Shown piece by piece: positions 8,695-20,553 of a DNA stretch of 64,000 nucleotides. The notes below the pieces were generated by a model. The model searched no databases and was not told the origin of the DNA. It worked only from the letters and a program-made list of their open reading frames with translations. Source of the stretch: Actinoplanes solisilvae (GTDB taxonomy: Bacteria; Actinomycetota; Actinomycetes; Mycobacteriales; Micromonosporaceae); contig NZ_RJAC01000001.1 in the NCBI RefSeq assembly GCF_003999975.1, forward strand, positions 1 to 64,000. The letters run 5' to 3'. The translations under genes were made by a program, and so were the position numbers. How positions within the stretch are numbered: the stretch's first letter is position 1; every line of letters starts with the position of its first letter.

Positions 8695-9882
8695 TCAATC
8701 GCGGCTCGACGGGAGGGGCCTGGTCGCCCCGGAGCCGACGAGGCCGATAGCCAGGGCAGCGAAGACGCAGAGCATGGCGCGCAGCACGCCCACGTGCTCG
8801 GCCAGCAGGCCGATGAGGGGTGGCCCGGCCAGGAAGGCGCCGTAGCCGATCGAGCCGGCCACAGAGACGCGGATCGCGGCTCGGACGGGGTCGTCGGCGG
8901 CGGCGCTCATGCCGACCGGGAAACCCAGAGAGGCGCCGACGCCCCAGAGCAGGGCGCCGGCGATGGCGACCGGGACGGCGATCTCGGTGACGACCAGTAG
9001 CAGGCCCACAGCGGCCGAGACCGCGGTGACGCGCAGGGTGACCACGCGGCCCCAGCGTTCGATGGCGTAGCCGCCGAAGAGCCGGCCCAAGGTCATCGCG
9101 GTGACGAAGCTGCCGAAGGCGATCGCGCCGACGGTCTCGCCGGCGTGGTAGCCGTCGACCAGGCCGATGGCCAGCCAGTCGTTGGCGGTGCCCTCGGTGA
9201 AGCCAAAACCGAGCATGACCAGGCCGATCAGGATGGTGCGGGGTTCGCGCCAGGCCTGGCCGACGCTCATCGCCGGCTTCTGACCGGCCGGCCGGGGCTG
9301 ATATGGCAGGAAGTTGCGCACGGTCGGGGCGCTGACCGCCGCGGCCAGGGCGGCGGTCAGATAGAGCTGCAACCAGATCGGCAGCCCGGTGGCCGCGGCC
9401 ACGGCACTGATGGCCGCGCCGAGCACGGTGCCGATGCTGAAGCCGGCGTGGAAGCGGGGCATGATCGTGCGGCCGAGGCGGCGCTCGACGTCGGCGCCCT
9501 CGACGTTCATGGCGACGTCCCACGTGCTGTTGCCCACGCCGGCCAGCACCAGACCGAGACCGGCCAGCGCGACCGAGCCGACGAGAACGCCGGTGGCCAG
9601 GCCGGTGAGGCCGAGAACCATCGACGTGCTGCCGATCAGCACCGCGCGGGCCGGGCCGACGCGCTGCACCAGGGGGCCGGCCAGCGGGATCGCGGCGATC
9701 GCGGCGGCCGAGAGGCAGAGCAGGAGCAACCCGAACCCGGCGGCCGACAGTTCGAGACCGTCGCGGACCGCCGGGGCGCGAGCGAGCCAGCCGGCGACGG
9801 CCAATCCGTTGGTGGCGAACGTGAACCCGACCGCGACCTTTGCCCGGTCGAGGCGCTGCCGATCGAGCTCCGTCCCGGTCAC
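8695..9882 (-). CDS. MFS transporter
   Basis: A 395-residue major facilitator superfamily protein with about 12 hydrophobic helices. The cytoplasmic loop between helices 2 and 3 (GPLVQRVGPARAVLIGS) and the later loop GRLFGGYAIERWGRVVTLR are typical MFS motif-A regions. It resembles the YbjJ-like sugar/drug permease group, but the substrate cannot be told from sequence. The GTG start at 9882 has no clear ribosome site. It is convergent with the hydrolase gene, with stops 10 bases apart. Confidence 0.85.
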   Translation of the reverse strand: MTGTELDRQRLDRAKVAVGFTFATNGLAVAGWLARAPAVRDGLELSAAGFGLLLLCLSAAAIAAIPLAGPLVQRVGPARAVLIGSTSMVLGLTGLATGVLVGSVALAGLGLVLAGVGNSTWDVAMNVEGADVERRLGRTIMPRFHAGFSIGTVLGAAISAVAAATGLPIWLQLYLTAALAAAVSAPTVRNFLPYQPRPAGQKPAMSVGQAWREPRTILIGLVMLGFGFTEGTANDWLAIGLVDGYHAGETVGAIAFGSFVTAMTLGRLFGGYAIERWGRVVTLRVTAVSAAVGLLLVVTEIAVPVAIAGALLWGVGASLGFPVGMSAAADDPVRAAIRVSVAGSIGYGAFLAGPPLIGLLAEHVGVLRAMLCVFAALAIGLVGSGATRPLPSSRD

Positions 9883-10118
9883 CGGTCGAACTTACCCGGG
9901 TGTCCGAGGTCTTTCACGGCGGCGAGGGAGGGATCTCGCGCGTGACAAGCCGGTAACGGATCGTGTCGGCGATCCGGCTGACCGTTTGACCGCGCGGGGT
10001 TACGTTCTGCGGGCCGAGCAGCTTCTCCGGCCGCATCACCAGCCGGTGAATTCCTGGGCGTCGTCGGCATCACCGACCGGCCCACTCTCGGAAAGTCCAA
10101 TCTCGTCGTCAACCGGGC

Positions 10119-10148
10119 GAGGGGTCCGGCCACGAAGCCGAACCCCTC
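10119..10148 (-). terminator. Putative terminator after nrdJ
   Basis: On the minus strand GAGGGGTTCGGC-TTCGTG-GCCGGACCCCTC forms a 12 bp stem with one mismatch, 20 bases beyond the nrdJ stop. No clear T run follows. The remaining bases up to the MFS start at 9882 show no gene I can support. Confidence 0.5.
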
Positions 10149-10168
10149 CACCGCTGTTTCCTAGAAGA

Positions 10169-13069
10169 TCAGCTGCAGCCCGAGGTGGAGCCGCAGCCCT
10201 CGCAGACGTAGCAGCTTCCGGCGCGGCGCATCTTGGTGCCGCAGGTGAAGCAGAGCGGCGCGTCGGCGGACTGACCCATCACGATCTCGAGCAGCTCGGT
10301 GGACGAGCCGGCCGTCACGGGGGCGGCCTTCTCGACCTCGACCGGCGCGGGCTTGACCACGGCGGCCTCGACCGGGGCGGCCTCGGCCGGGGTCGCGACC
10401 GGGGCGGAGGCGGCCATGCCGGCCAGGTCGACCGCGGCAGCCTCGGCGGCGGCCTCGGCCTGCACCTGCGCGGCACGCTCCTTGGCCGTGAAGATGCCCA
10501 GGTCGGCCCGGGTGTCGTACGGCAGGAAGTCGAGCGCCAGGCGACGGAAGATGTAGTCCATCACCGAGGACGCCATGCGCACGTCCGGGTCGTCGGTCAT
10601 GCCGGCCGGCTCGAAGCGCATGTTGGTGAACTTGCTGACGTACGTCTCGAGCGGGACGCCGTACTGGAGCCCTATCGAGATCGCCACCGAGAAGGCGTCC
10701 ATGACACCGGCGAGCGTCGAACCCTGCTTCGACATCTTGAGGAAGACCTCGCCGAGGCCGTCGTCGGGGTAGGACGACGCGGTGAGGTAGCCCTCGGCGC
10801 CGCCGACCGAGAACGACACCGTCTCGGACGGGCGCTTCTTAGGCAGGCGCTTGCGGACGGGGCGGTATTCGATGACCTTCTCGACGACCTTCTCGACCTC
10901 GGTCGTGGCGGCCGGCGCGGCCTCGACCGCGGCCGACGGCTTCTTGGCGACCGAGAGCGGCTGGCCGACCTTGCAGTTGTCGCGGTAGATCGCGAGCGCC
11001 TTCAGGCCGAGCTTCCAGCCCTGGTAGTGGATCTCCTCGATCTCTTCGACGGTCGCCGACTCGGGCATGTTGACCGTCTTGGAGATGGCGCCCGAGATGA
11101 ACGGCTGCACCGCGGCCATCATGCGCACGTGGCCGAGCGGGGCGATGACGCGCTCGCCCATCGCGCAGTCGAAGACCGCGTAGTGCTCGGGCTTGAGGCC
11201 CGGCGCGTCGACGACGTTGCCGTGCTCGGAGATGTGCTCGACGATCGCTTCGACCTGCTCCTCGGGGTAGCCGAGGCTGCGCAGGGCGCGCGGAACCGTC
11301 TGGTTGACGATCTGCATCGAGCCGCCGCCGACGAGCTTCTTGAACTTGACCAGGGCCAGGTCGGGCTCGATGCCGGTGGTGTCGCAGTCCATCATCAGGC
11401 CGATGGTGCCGGTCGGGGCGAGCACCGACGCCTGCGCGTTGCGCCAGCCGTTCTTCTCACCGATCTTGGTGTTCTGCTGCCACTGCTTGCTCGCCTCGCG
11501 AGCGATCTCGGTGGCGACGGTGCCAGTGGGACGAATCTCGTCGTTGGCCGCGGCGTGCTTGCGCATGACCCGCTTGTGGGCGTCGGCGTTGCGGGCATAG
11601 CCCTCGTACGCCCCCACGACGCCGGCGATCTCGGCCGAGCGGCGGTAGGCCGTACCGGTCATCAGCGACGTGATGGCGGCAGCGACCGAGCGGCCACCGT
11701 CGGAGTCGTACGGCAGGCCGGAGGCCATCAGCAGCGCGCCGATGTTGGCGTAGCCGATGCCGAGCTGACGGTAGGCCCGGGTGGTGACGCCGATCTTCTC
11801 GGTCGGGAAGTCGGCGAACGCGATCGAGATCTCCATCGCGGTGATGATGAACTCGACGCTCTTGACGAACTTCTCGACCTCGAAGCCACCGTCGGCCTTG
11901 AGGAACTTCATCAGGTTGAGCGAGGCCAGGTTGCAGGACGAGTCGTCCAGCGACATGTACTCCGAGCAGGGGTTGGACGCGGTGATCCGGCCCGTCTCGG
12001 GGTTTGTGTGCCAGTCGTTGATCGTGTCGTCGTACTGCAGGCCCGGGTCGGCGCACTCCCACGCGGCCTGGGCGATGCCACGGAACAGCTTCTTGGCGTC
12101 GATGGTCTCGATGACCTCGCCGTCGAGCCGGCCGCGCAGCCCGAACTCGGTGCCCTCCTCGTACGCCCGCATGAACTCGTCGCTGACGCGGACCGAGTTG
12201 TTGGCGTTCTGGTACTGCACGCTCACGATGTCGGAGCCGCCGAGGTCCATGTCGAAGCCGGCGTCCCGCAGCGCGCGGATCTTGTCTTCCTCGCGCGCCT
12301 TGGTCGACACGAACTCTTCGATGTCGGGGTGGTCGACGTCGAGGATGACCATCTTGGCGGCCCGGCGGGTGGCGCCACCGGACTTGATCGTTCCGGCGCT
12401 CGCGTCGGCGCCGCGCATGAAGCTCACCGGTCCGCTGGCGGTCCCCCCGGACGACAGCAGTTCCTTGGACGAGCGGATGCGCGACAGGTTGACGCCGGAG
12501 CCGGAGCCACCCTTGAAGATGAGCCCCTCCTCCTTGTACCAGTCGAGGATGGAGTCCATCGAGTCGTCGACCGAGAGAATGAAGCAGGCGCTGACCTGCT
12601 GCGGCGACTTGGTGCCGACGTTGAACCAGACCGGCGAGTTGAAGCTGAACACCTGGTGCAGCAGCATCCAGGTCAGCTCGTGGTCGAACACCTCGGCGTC
12701 GGCCTTGGTGGCGAAGTAACCGTGGTCCTCGCCCGCCTTGCGGTAGGTCGAGACCACCCGGTCGATGAGCTGCTTGAGCGACCACTCCCGCTCGGGCGTG
12801 CCGACCGCGCCGCGGAAGTATTTCGTGGTGACGATGTTCGCCGCGTTGACGCTCCACGCGGTCGGGTATTCCACGCCCCGCTGCTCGAAGTTGATCGAGC
12901 CGTCGCGCCAGTTCGTCATGACGACGTCGCGGCGTTCCCATTCAACCTCGTCGTACGGGTGGACGCCCTCGGTCGTCCAGACCCGCTCGACCCGCAGCCC
13001 CCCGGTGGCCGCGCTGCTGCCGTTCGCACGGCTGCGCTGCCGACCTGCTGTGATGCCGTCCCCGGCCAT
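10169..13069 (-). CDS. nrdJ: Adenosylcobalamin-dependent (class II) ribonucleotide reductase NrdJ
   Basis: A 966-residue enzyme that reduces ribonucleotides to deoxyribonucleotides using adenosylcobalamin as radical source, in aerobic or anaerobic cells. Near the N-terminus is the family block HPYDEVEWERRDVVMTNWRD. Substrate-site segments include FNSPVWFNVG, SACFILSVDDSMDSILDWY, the NPCSEYMSLDDSSCNLASLN radical/redox cysteine region, and APTGTIGLMMDCDTTGIEPD. The C-terminus has a zinc-ribbon-like CFTCGTKMRRAGSCYVCEGC tail. I chose ATG 13069 because AGGGGGAG lies just upstream and the N-terminal extension then matches Streptomyces NrdJ; ATG 13117 is an in-frame alternative adding 16 residues. 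It lies downstream of nrdR, forming an nrdRJ operon as in Streptomyces. No cobalamin riboswitch was recognised upstream. Confidence 0.95.
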   Translation of the reverse strand: MAGDGITAGRQRSRANGSSAATGGLRVERVWTTEGVHPYDEVEWERRDVVMTNWRDGSINFEQRGVEYPTAWSVNAANIVTTKYFRGAVGTPEREWSLKQLIDRVVSTYRKAGEDHGYFATKADAEVFDHELTWMLLHQVFSFNSPVWFNVGTKSPQQVSACFILSVDDSMDSILDWYKEEGLIFKGGSGSGVNLSRIRSSKELLSSGGTASGPVSFMRGADASAGTIKSGGATRRAAKMVILDVDHPDIEEFVSTKAREEDKIRALRDAGFDMDLGGSDIVSVQYQNANNSVRVSDEFMRAYEEGTEFGLRGRLDGEVIETIDAKKLFRGIAQAAWECADPGLQYDDTINDWHTNPETGRITASNPCSEYMSLDDSSCNLASLNLMKFLKADGGFEVEKFVKSVEFIITAMEISIAFADFPTEKIGVTTRAYRQLGIGYANIGALLMASGLPYDSDGGRSVAAAITSLMTGTAYRRSAEIAGVVGAYEGYARNADAHKRVMRKHAAANDEIRPTGTVATEIAREASKQWQQNTKIGEKNGWRNAQASVLAPTGTIGLMMDCDTTGIEPDLALVKFKKLVGGGSMQIVNQTVPRALRSLGYPEEQVEAIVEHISEHGNVVDAPGLKPEHYAVFDCAMGERVIAPLGHVRMMAAVQPFISGAISKTVNMPESATVEEIEEIHYQGWKLGLKALAIYRDNCKVGQPLSVAKKPSAAVEAAPAATTEVEKVVEKVIEYRPVRKRLPKKRPSETVSFSVGGAEGYLTASSYPDDGLGEVFLKMSKQGSTLAGVMDAFSVAISIGLQYGVPLETYVSKFTNMRFEPAGMTDDPDVRMASSVMDYIFRRLALDFLPYDTRADLGIFTAKERAAQVQAEAAAEAAAVDLAGMAASAPVATPAEAAPVEAAVVKPAPVEVEKAAPVTAGSSTELLEIVMGQSADAPLCFTCGTKMRRAGSCYVCEGCGSTSGCS

Positions 13070-13136
13070 ACTGCTCCCCCTCGAAAGTGCTTCTGCCACT
13101 CGTCGCTTCTTTGCCATCTGTCTCAGCCGTGTTCCC

Positions 13137-13649
13137 TCAGACCCGTGGTGCGCGACCGCCGGACCGGGGCGCCACGGGATGCCGTGCCGCGGTCTCGCGT
13201 GCGATCGCCGCCTCGCGCAGCGCGCTGATCTCCTTCTCGAACTCGTCGAGCGAGTCGAAGGATTTGTAGACGCTGGCGAACCGGAGGTAAGCCACCTGGT
13301 CGAGCTCCCGCAACGGGGTGAGGATCGCCAACCCCACCTCGTGGCTCGGCACCTCGGCGGCGCCCTTGGCCCGGACGGTCTCCTCGACCTTCTGCGCGAG
13401 CAGCGCGATCGAGTCCTCGTCGACCGGGCGGCCCTGACAGGCCTTGCGGACGCCGCTCATGATCTTGGTGCGGCTGAACGGCTCGGTGACCCCGCTGCGC
13501 TTCACGACGGCGAGCACGGCCTCCTCGACCGTGGTGAACCGCTTGCCGCACTCGGGGCACGAGCGACGGCGCCGGATCAGCTGACCGTCGTCGGCCTCAC
13601 GAGAGTCGACCACGCGCGAGTCGGCGTGACGACAGTACGGACAGCGCAC
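13137..13649 (-). CDS. nrdR: Transcriptional repressor NrdR
   Basis: A 170-residue regulator of ribonucleotide reductase genes that senses ATP/dATP. It has an N-terminal zinc ribbon with two CxxC pairs (MRCPYC at the start and [11 protein letters not shown] near residue 31), followed by an ATP-cone domain from about residue 46 ([20 protein letters not shown]). The start is GTG 13649, six bases after GGAGGGGG; upstream in-frame codons are not conserved family sequence. It is the first gene of an operon with nrdJ. Possible NrdR boxes upstream at 13788-13816 suggest autoregulation. Confidence 0.95.
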   Translation of the reverse strand: MRCPYCRHADSRVVDSREADDGQLIRRRRSCPECGKRFTTVEEAVLAVVKRSGVTEPFSRTKIMSGVRKACQGRPVDEDSIALLAQKVEETVRAKGAAEVPSHEVGLAILTPLRELDQVAYLRFASVYKSFDSLDEFEKEISALREAAIARETAARHPVAPRSGGRAPRV

Positions 13650-13787
13650 CGGGAACCCCCTCCGGGAAGGCTCCCCCGGCATCTTTCGGGCACACGAAAA
13701 CACGGCGACCCGCTGGCAAGACTCGCCAGCTCGCGCCGTTCGCGGCCTGTGGATAACCGGGGAGGTCAACCCCAACCTGTGGATGAC

Positions 13788-13816
13788 TTACACCCTTGTA
13801 ACTACTAGATGTTGGG
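13788..13816 (-). promoter_or_regulatory. Putative NrdR operator upstream of nrdRJ
   Basis: Two adjacent elements lie about 140 bases upstream of nrdR. The first is a perfect inverted repeat TTACA-CCCT-TGTAA (13788-13801). The second, read on the minus strand, is CCCAACATCTAGTAGT, which resembles the ACATCTAGT core of actinobacterial NrdR boxes. NrdR normally binds paired boxes; the spacing here is shorter than usual, so the call is tentative. Confidence 0.4.
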
Positions 13817-13925
13817 GTAGACGCTATGCCTCGGCGGACGCGTTCGCAAGCCAGGAAGCCCGGCGACGCGCCGTATTTTGCGACTCAACACGAGCGGTTG
13901 ACCGGGCGTTCACGGACCGCTGCGA

Positions 13926-14249
13926 TCATGCCGCCCGCGGCAAGATCAAAACATCGCCCGGGTGCACGACGGAGCTCGACAGGCCGTTGAGACGACGCAG
14001 CTCGTCGACCGCCCCCTGACCATCGCCCCTGGGCAGCGTGCGTGCGGCGATGTCCCAGAGCGTGTCACCCGGCCGGACGACGATCGTAGGCGGCGGACCG
14101 GTCGGCGGCTCCTCGGCCCGGGACGCGGTGGTGAACAACACGGCACTCGCCAGAGAGGCCAGCAGGACGAGGAGACCGAGCACGACGGCACGCCCTCGCC
14201 GAGTCAATCGCAACGGAGGCTGAGCCTGCCTTACCCCGTTCGCCACCAT
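13926..14249 (-). CDS. LysM-domain membrane-anchored protein, SOS-linked (Rv2719c/DivS position)
   Basis: A 107-residue protein with a single membrane segment (about residues 20-42) and a C-terminal LysM domain (about 54-105: [16 protein letters not shown] to [11 protein letters not shown]), so it is anchored with a peptidoglycan-binding domain outside. GGGGAG lies six bases before the ATG. It is divergent from lexA, and a strong LexA box (14293-14308) lies 44 bases upstream of its start. The same position is held by Rv2719c in M. tuberculosis, a DNA-damage-induced LysM cell-wall protein, and by divS in C. glutamicum, an SOS division inhibitor. By context it probably restrains division during DNA damage; that is inference. 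Confidence 0.85.
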   Translation of the reverse strand: MVANGVRQAQPPLRLTRRGRAVVLGLLVLLASLASAVLFTTASRAEEPPTGPPPTIVVRPGDTLWDIAARTLPRGDGQGAVDELRRLNGLSSSVVHPGDVLILPRAA

Positions 14250-14292
14250 GGCGTTCTCCCCACCGGAAGACGATCTTCGGACAGGCGTTCGA

Positions 14293-14308
14293 TCGAACGC
14301 CCGTACGA
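14293..14308. promoter_or_regulatory. LexA (SOS) box 1, LysM gene/lexA intergenic
   Basis: TCGAACGCCCGTACGA matches the actinobacterial LexA consensus TCGAAC-N4-GTTCGA in 11 of 12 arm positions. It lies nearer the LysM gene. Its left half is also the right half of a perfect 16 bp palindrome, GCGTTCGATCGAACGC (14285-14300). Confidence 0.8.
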
Positions 14309-14368
14309 CGGTTTATCAGAACAGGCGTACGGAAGTCGAGCACTTCCGGGCGACACGCCGCAAGAATG

Positions 14369-14384
14369 TCGTACAGATGTTTGA
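14369..14384. promoter_or_regulatory. LexA (SOS) box 2, upstream of lexA
   Basis: TCGTACAGATGTTTGA matches TCGAAC-N4-GTTCGA with two changes in the arms, and its centre fits the preferred RNRY spacer. It lies about 137 bases before the lexA start, suggesting LexA autoregulation. Confidence 0.78.
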
Positions 14385-14520
14385 ATATGTCGTACCCCAC
14401 GATTACGGTTCTCCCTCAAAGGGGTCAGCCGGGCACACGCCATCCCCACGGCGTCGCGCTCCGGCTCCGCGAAGCGAGCACCACGTGCCGACGAGGCACT
14501 GGCCGACAGGGAGGGCGGAC

Positions 14521-15306
14521 GTGTCGACCGACGACCGGACGAGCAGCCGGCAACAACAGACCAAGCCAGACAACCAGGCCGCCCTGCGCCGCCGGACGCC
14601 GAGCCGTGCTCGTGCCGCCGACGCGCCGCAACTGCGATCGGTCACCCCGGTGGTCAGCCAGTTCCCCGAGCCGGTCACCGCCGACCTCACCGCCCGGCAG
14701 CGCCGCATCCTCGAGTTCATCCGCAGCTGGGTCGAGCGCTACGGCTACCCACCGAGCGTCCGCGAGATCGGCGAGGCCGTCGGCCTGGTCTCCCCCTCGA
14801 GCGTGGCCTACCAGTTGAAGGCGCTCGAGACCAAGGGCTTCCTGCGCCGCGACCCCAACCGGCCGCGCGCCGTCGATGTGCGCTCCCCCAACGAGCTGGT
14901 CGACGACGAGACGATGCGCTCGGCGCGGCCCCAGCCGGCCTACGTGCCGCTCCTCGGCCGCATCGCCGCCGGTGGTCCGATCCTGGCCGAGCAGGCCGTC
15001 GAAGAGTTCTTCCCGCTGCCGCGCGAACTGGTCGGCGAGGGCGACGTCTTCATGCTCGAGGTCAAGGGCGACTCAATGATCGACGCGGCCATCTGCAACG
15101 GCGACTGGGTCGTGGTGCGCCAGCAGCCGACGGCCAACGCGGGCGACATCGTGGCCGCGATGATCGACGGCGAGGCGACCGTGAAGAGGTACCGCCAGCG
15201 CGAGGGCCACGTGTGGCTGATGCCGGCCAACCCGGCCTTCGACCCGATCCCCGGCGACGACGCGACCATCATGGGCCGCGTGGTGGCCGTCCTGCGCCGC
15301 GTCTGA
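14521..15306 (+). CDS. lexA: SOS repressor LexA
   Basis: A 261-residue repressor of the SOS response that cleaves itself when RecA filaments form. After a poorly conserved 50-residue N-terminal extension come the winged-helix domain (about 52-120, [20 protein letters not shown]) and the S24 peptidase domain. The self-cleavage site is Ala150-Gly151 (RIAAGGPI), and the catalytic dyad is Ser185 (KGDSMID) and Lys222 (ATVKRY). The start is GTG 14521, with GGGAGGG five bases upstream; an ATG far upstream in the same frame is not supported. The divergent LysM gene and two LexA boxes complete a typical actinobacterial SOS control locus. Confidence 0.95.
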   Translation: MSTDDRTSSRQQQTKPDNQAALRRRTPSRARAADAPQLRSVTPVVSQFPEPVTADLTARQRRILEFIRSWVERYGYPPSVREIGEAVGLVSPSSVAYQLKALETKGFLRRDPNRPRAVDVRSPNELVDDETMRSARPQPAYVPLLGRIAAGGPILAEQAVEEFFPLPRELVGEGDVFMLEVKGDSMIDAAICNGDWVVVRQQPTANAGDIVAAMIDGEATVKRYRQREGHVWLMPANPAFDPIPGDDATIMGRVVAVLRRV

Positions 15307-15371
15307 GTGGACGACCGAAACCGGGCCCGAGCCGGCATCGCCGTCGGGCCCGGATCGAGCGAGCAGAAGAG

Positions 15372-17393
<2,022 letters not shown>

Positions 17394-17408
17394 TCAGTCA
17401 ACCCACGC

Positions 17409-18827
17409 TCAGTGCCGGAACGACTCCAGATCGCTCGCGAGGCGCTCGTCGACGAGGACCCGCAGCTCGGTTCCGTCGTCCACGTGGCGGGTCTGGAGCA
17501 CCTGCCCCGATCGATGGATGCGGGCGACCAGGTCACCCCGGTCGTACGGCAGCAGGACGCGCAGATCGACCGCCGGTTTCGGCAGCTTGTCGGCGATCGC
17601 CTGGTGCAGTTCGGCGATGCCCTGACCGGACCGGGCGGACACGAAGACCGCTTCCGGCCAGGTGCGCTTCAGCCGCAGGATCGTCTCCTCGTCGGCCGCG
17701 TCGGTCTTGTTGATGACCAGCAGCTCGGGGATGCGGTCGGCGTTGACCTCGGCCAGCACCTCACGCACGGCGCTGACCTGACCCTCGGGGTCGGGGTGCG
17801 CGCCGTCGACGACGTGCACGACGAGATCGGCGAACGCCACCTCCTCGAGCGTGGAGCGGAACGCCTCCACGATCTGGTGCGGCAGGTGGCGTACGAAACC
17901 GACCGTGTCGGACAGCGTGTAGACGCGCCCGTCCTCGGCGGCCGTACGGCGGGTGGTCGGGTCGAGGGTGGCGAACAGCGCGTCCTCGACGAGCACGCCC
18001 GCCTGGGTCAGACGGTTGAGCAGACTCGACTTGCCGGCGTTGGTGTAGCCGGCGATCGCCACGGCCGGCGTCCCGCTGCTGGCGCGACGGGAGCGCTTGG
18101 TCTGGCGTACGGTCCGCATGGCCTTGATCTCACGGCGGAGCTTGGCGATGCGCTGGTTGATGCGGCGTCGATCGGTCTCGAGCTTGGTCTCACCGGGACC
18201 GCGCGTGCCCACGCCACCGCCGCCGGAACCACCGCCGGCGCCGCCGCCCTGACGGGACAGCGAGTCACCCCAGCCACGCAGTCGCGGCAGAAGGTATTGC
18301 AGCTGGGCCAGCTCGACCTGCGCCTTACCCTCTTTGCTCTTCGCGTGCTGGGCGAAGATGTCGAGGATCAGGGCCGTACGGTCGACGACCTTGACCTTGA
18401 CCTGCTGCTCCAGGTTGCGGAGCTGGGAGGGCGAGAGCTCGCCGTCGCAGATGACCGTGTCGGCGCCGGTGGCGATGACCGCGTCGCGCAGCTCGTCGAC
18501 CTTGCCCCGCCCGATGAAGGTGGCGGTGTCGGGCCGGGAACGGCGCTGGATGAGACCCTCGAGCACCTGGGAGCCGGCGGTCTCGGCGAGCGCGGCCAGC
18601 TCGGTCAGGGAGTTGTCGGCGTCGGCGACGCTGCCCTCGGTCCAGACGCCGACCAGGACGACCCGCTCGAGACGAAGCTGGCGGTACTCGACCTCGGTGA
18701 CGTCGGTGAGCTCGGTGGAGAGACCGGCGACCCGCCGCAGCGAGTGACGCTCCTCGAGCTCGAGCTCGCCGGACGTGACGTCCTGCTCATCAAGTTCAAG
18801 TACGGGTGCCTGGTAAGTGTTTCGCAA
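17409..18827 (-). CDS. hflX: GTPase HflX
   Basis: A 472-residue ribosome-associated GTPase that splits or rescues stalled ribosomes. The N-terminal HflX domain carries the helical stretch LERVVLVGVW and the glycine-rich segment around GGGAGGGSGGGG before TRGPGETKLETDRR. The G domain follows, with G1 GYTNAGKSS, G2 at TLDPTTRR, G3 DTVGF, G4 NKTD and G5 SARSG. The start is TTG 18827 because a perfect AGGAGGT lies six bases upstream and no better codon exists; the much longer open frame upstream is not family sequence. Divergent from the malic enzyme gene. Confidence 0.93.
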   Translation of the reverse strand: MRNTYQAPVLELDEQDVTSGELELEERHSLRRVAGLSTELTDVTEVEYRQLRLERVVLVGVWTEGSVADADNSLTELAALAETAGSQVLEGLIQRRSRPDTATFIGRGKVDELRDAVIATGADTVICDGELSPSQLRNLEQQVKVKVVDRTALILDIFAQHAKSKEGKAQVELAQLQYLLPRLRGWGDSLSRQGGGAGGGSGGGGVGTRGPGETKLETDRRRINQRIAKLRREIKAMRTVRQTKRSRRASSGTPAVAIAGYTNAGKSSLLNRLTQAGVLVEDALFATLDPTTRRTAAEDGRVYTLSDTVGFVRHLPHQIVEAFRSTLEEVAFADLVVHVVDGAHPDPEGQVSAVREVLAEVNADRIPELLVINKTDAADEETILRLKRTWPEAVFVSARSGQGIAELHQAIADKLPKPAVDLRVLLPYDRGDLVARIHRSGQVLQTRHVDDGTELRVLVDERLASDLESFRH

Positions 18828-19004
18828 AAGGTGACCTCCTAGGCCTCGATCGTGGCACGTTTCCCTGGTCGGGCGCATCCACATATCGCGGCCTGGCGTT
18901 CTGAAGAGAAAGTGATGGTGCGTAGCACAACGACCCGGATGGAACGCGATATTCCTCGGAGGCAAGATAGCGGGGACGCACCCACCAATGTCGGAGGGAA
19001 CACC

Positions 19005-20468
19005 GTGGTGACCACCCGCCTGCCCAGCGCAGGATTCTCGATCACGATCCGGATCGCCGTTACCGCGGACGCCTCGTCCATCGGCCGGCTCACCACCTGT
19101 GTCGGCGAGGCCGGCGCCATCGTGACGGCACTCGACGTGGTCGACTCCGACCCCACCCGCGTGCTGGTGGACCTCACCTGCGACACCGCCGACTCGAACC
19201 ACGCCGACCAGGTCGTCAAGACCCTGGAGGAGCAGGACGGCGTCGACGTCCGCAAGGTCAGCGACCGCACCTTCCTGCTGCACCTGGGCGGCAAGATCGA
19301 GGTGACGCCGAAGGTCGCGCTCCGCACGCGTGACGAGCTCTCCCGGGCGTACACCCCGGGGGTGGCCCGCGTCTGCATGGCCATCGCCGAGAACCCGGCC
19401 GACGCCCGCCGGCTGACGATCAAGCGCAACACGGTCGCCGTGGTCAGCGACGGCTCGGCCGTGCTCGGCCTGGGCAACATCGGCCCGGCCGCCGCGATGC
19501 CGGTCATGGAGGGCAAGGCCGCCCTGTTCAAGCGGTTCGGCGGCGTCGACGCGTGGCCGGTCGTGCTCGACACGCAGGACACCGACGAGATCGTCGCGAT
19601 CGTCAAGGCCATCGCCCCGGCCTACGGCGGCATCAACCTCGAGGACATCGCCGCTCCTCGCTGCTTCGAGATCGAGGCGCGGCTGCGCGAACAGCTCGAC
19701 ATCCCGGTCTTCCACGACGACCAGCACGGCACGGCGATCTGCGTGCTCGCCGCGCTGACCAACGCGCTGCGCGTGGTCGGCAAGCGCATGCAGGACGTAC
19801 GAGTCGTGGTCTCGGGCGCGGGCGCGGCCGGCACGGCGATCATGAAGCTTCTGCTCCGCCAGGGCGTGGGCGACATCATCGCGTACGACCGGAAGGGCGC
19901 TCTGCACCGCGGCATGGCCGACATGTCGGAAACCTGGCAGTGGCTGGCCGAGCACACGAACAAGAGCAACTACTCCGGTGACCTGCCCGGCGCGATCGTG
20001 GGCGCCGACGTCTTCATCGGCGTGAGCGCCCCCAACCTGCTGACCGGCGACGACATCGCCAAGATGGCCGACAAGTCGATCGTCTTCGCGCTGGCCAACC
20101 CCGACCCCGAGGTCGACCCGCGCGCCGCCCGCCAGCACGCCGCGGTCGTCGCCACGGGCCGCTCCGACCAGCCCAACCAGATCAACAACGTGCTGGCCTT
20201 CCCCGGCGTCTTCCGCGGCATGCTCGACGTGAGCGCCACCGAGTTCACCGAGGAGATGGCGCTGGCCGCGGCCCGCGCGATCGCCGACGTCGTGGGCGAG
20301 GACAAGCTGAACCCCACCGTTATCGTCCCGAGCGTCTTCGACCCCAAGGTCACCCCGGCCGTCGCCGCGGCGATCCGCGCCGCGGTCCGCGGCCCGGTCG
20401 CGTCGTCCCACAACTCGGCCGCGCTGTCCGAGGCGGAACTGGACGAAGCGCCCGAAGAGACCTTTTAA
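19005..20468 (+). CDS. NAD-dependent malic enzyme with N-terminal ACT domain
   Basis: A 487-residue enzyme that oxidatively decarboxylates malate to pyruvate. Residues about 8-85 form an ACT domain ([18 protein letters not shown]), usually an amino-acid-binding regulatory module. The malic domain contains [11 protein letters not shown] and the metal/substrate region [16 protein letters not shown]. The NAD-binding Rossmann motif is [16 protein letters not shown], and [14 protein letters not shown] lies near the C-terminus. The start is GTG 19005 (or 19008), with GGAGGG six bases upstream; upstream in-frame codons lack similarity. An excellent intrinsic terminator follows at 20554. Confidence 0.92.
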   Translation: MVTTRLPSAGFSITIRIAVTADASSIGRLTTCVGEAGAIVTALDVVDSDPTRVLVDLTCDTADSNHADQVVKTLEEQDGVDVRKVSDRTFLLHLGGKIEVTPKVALRTRDELSRAYTPGVARVCMAIAENPADARRLTIKRNTVAVVSDGSAVLGLGNIGPAAAMPVMEGKAALFKRFGGVDAWPVVLDTQDTDEIVAIVKAIAPAYGGINLEDIAAPRCFEIEARLREQLDIPVFHDDQHGTAICVLAALTNALRVVGKRMQDVRVVVSGAGAAGTAIMKLLLRQGVGDIIAYDRKGALHRGMADMSETWQWLAEHTNKSNYSGDLPGAIVGADVFIGVSAPNLLTGDDIAKMADKSIVFALANPDPEVDPRAARQHAAVVATGRSDQPNQINNVLAFPGVFRGMLDVSATEFTEEMALAAARAIADVVGEDKLNPTVIVPSVFDPKVTPAVAAAIRAAVRGPVASSHNSAALSEAELDEAPEETF

Positions 20469-20553
20469 GTGCGGCATGGGGAAAGTTCCCGGTTTCGCGG
20501 CGGCCTGATCAGTACTCCGGGCCGTCGCGACGACCGGCTGAAGCGAAACGAAA

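Noticed and set aside
9883..10168. 90-codon minus-strand frame at 9879-10151
   Set aside because: It has no ribosome site and no recognisable motif, and overlaps the putative nrdJ terminator and the start of the MFS gene.
13650..13925. Cobalamin riboswitch upstream of nrdRJ
   Set aside because: The gene is B12-dependent, so I looked for the B12-box and surrounding helices, but saw no such conserved element in the 276 bases.
14285..14300. GCGTTCGATCGAACGC as a LexA box
   Set aside because: It has the half-sites in reverse order and no four-base spacer; the real box TCGAAC-N4-GTACGA overlaps its right half.
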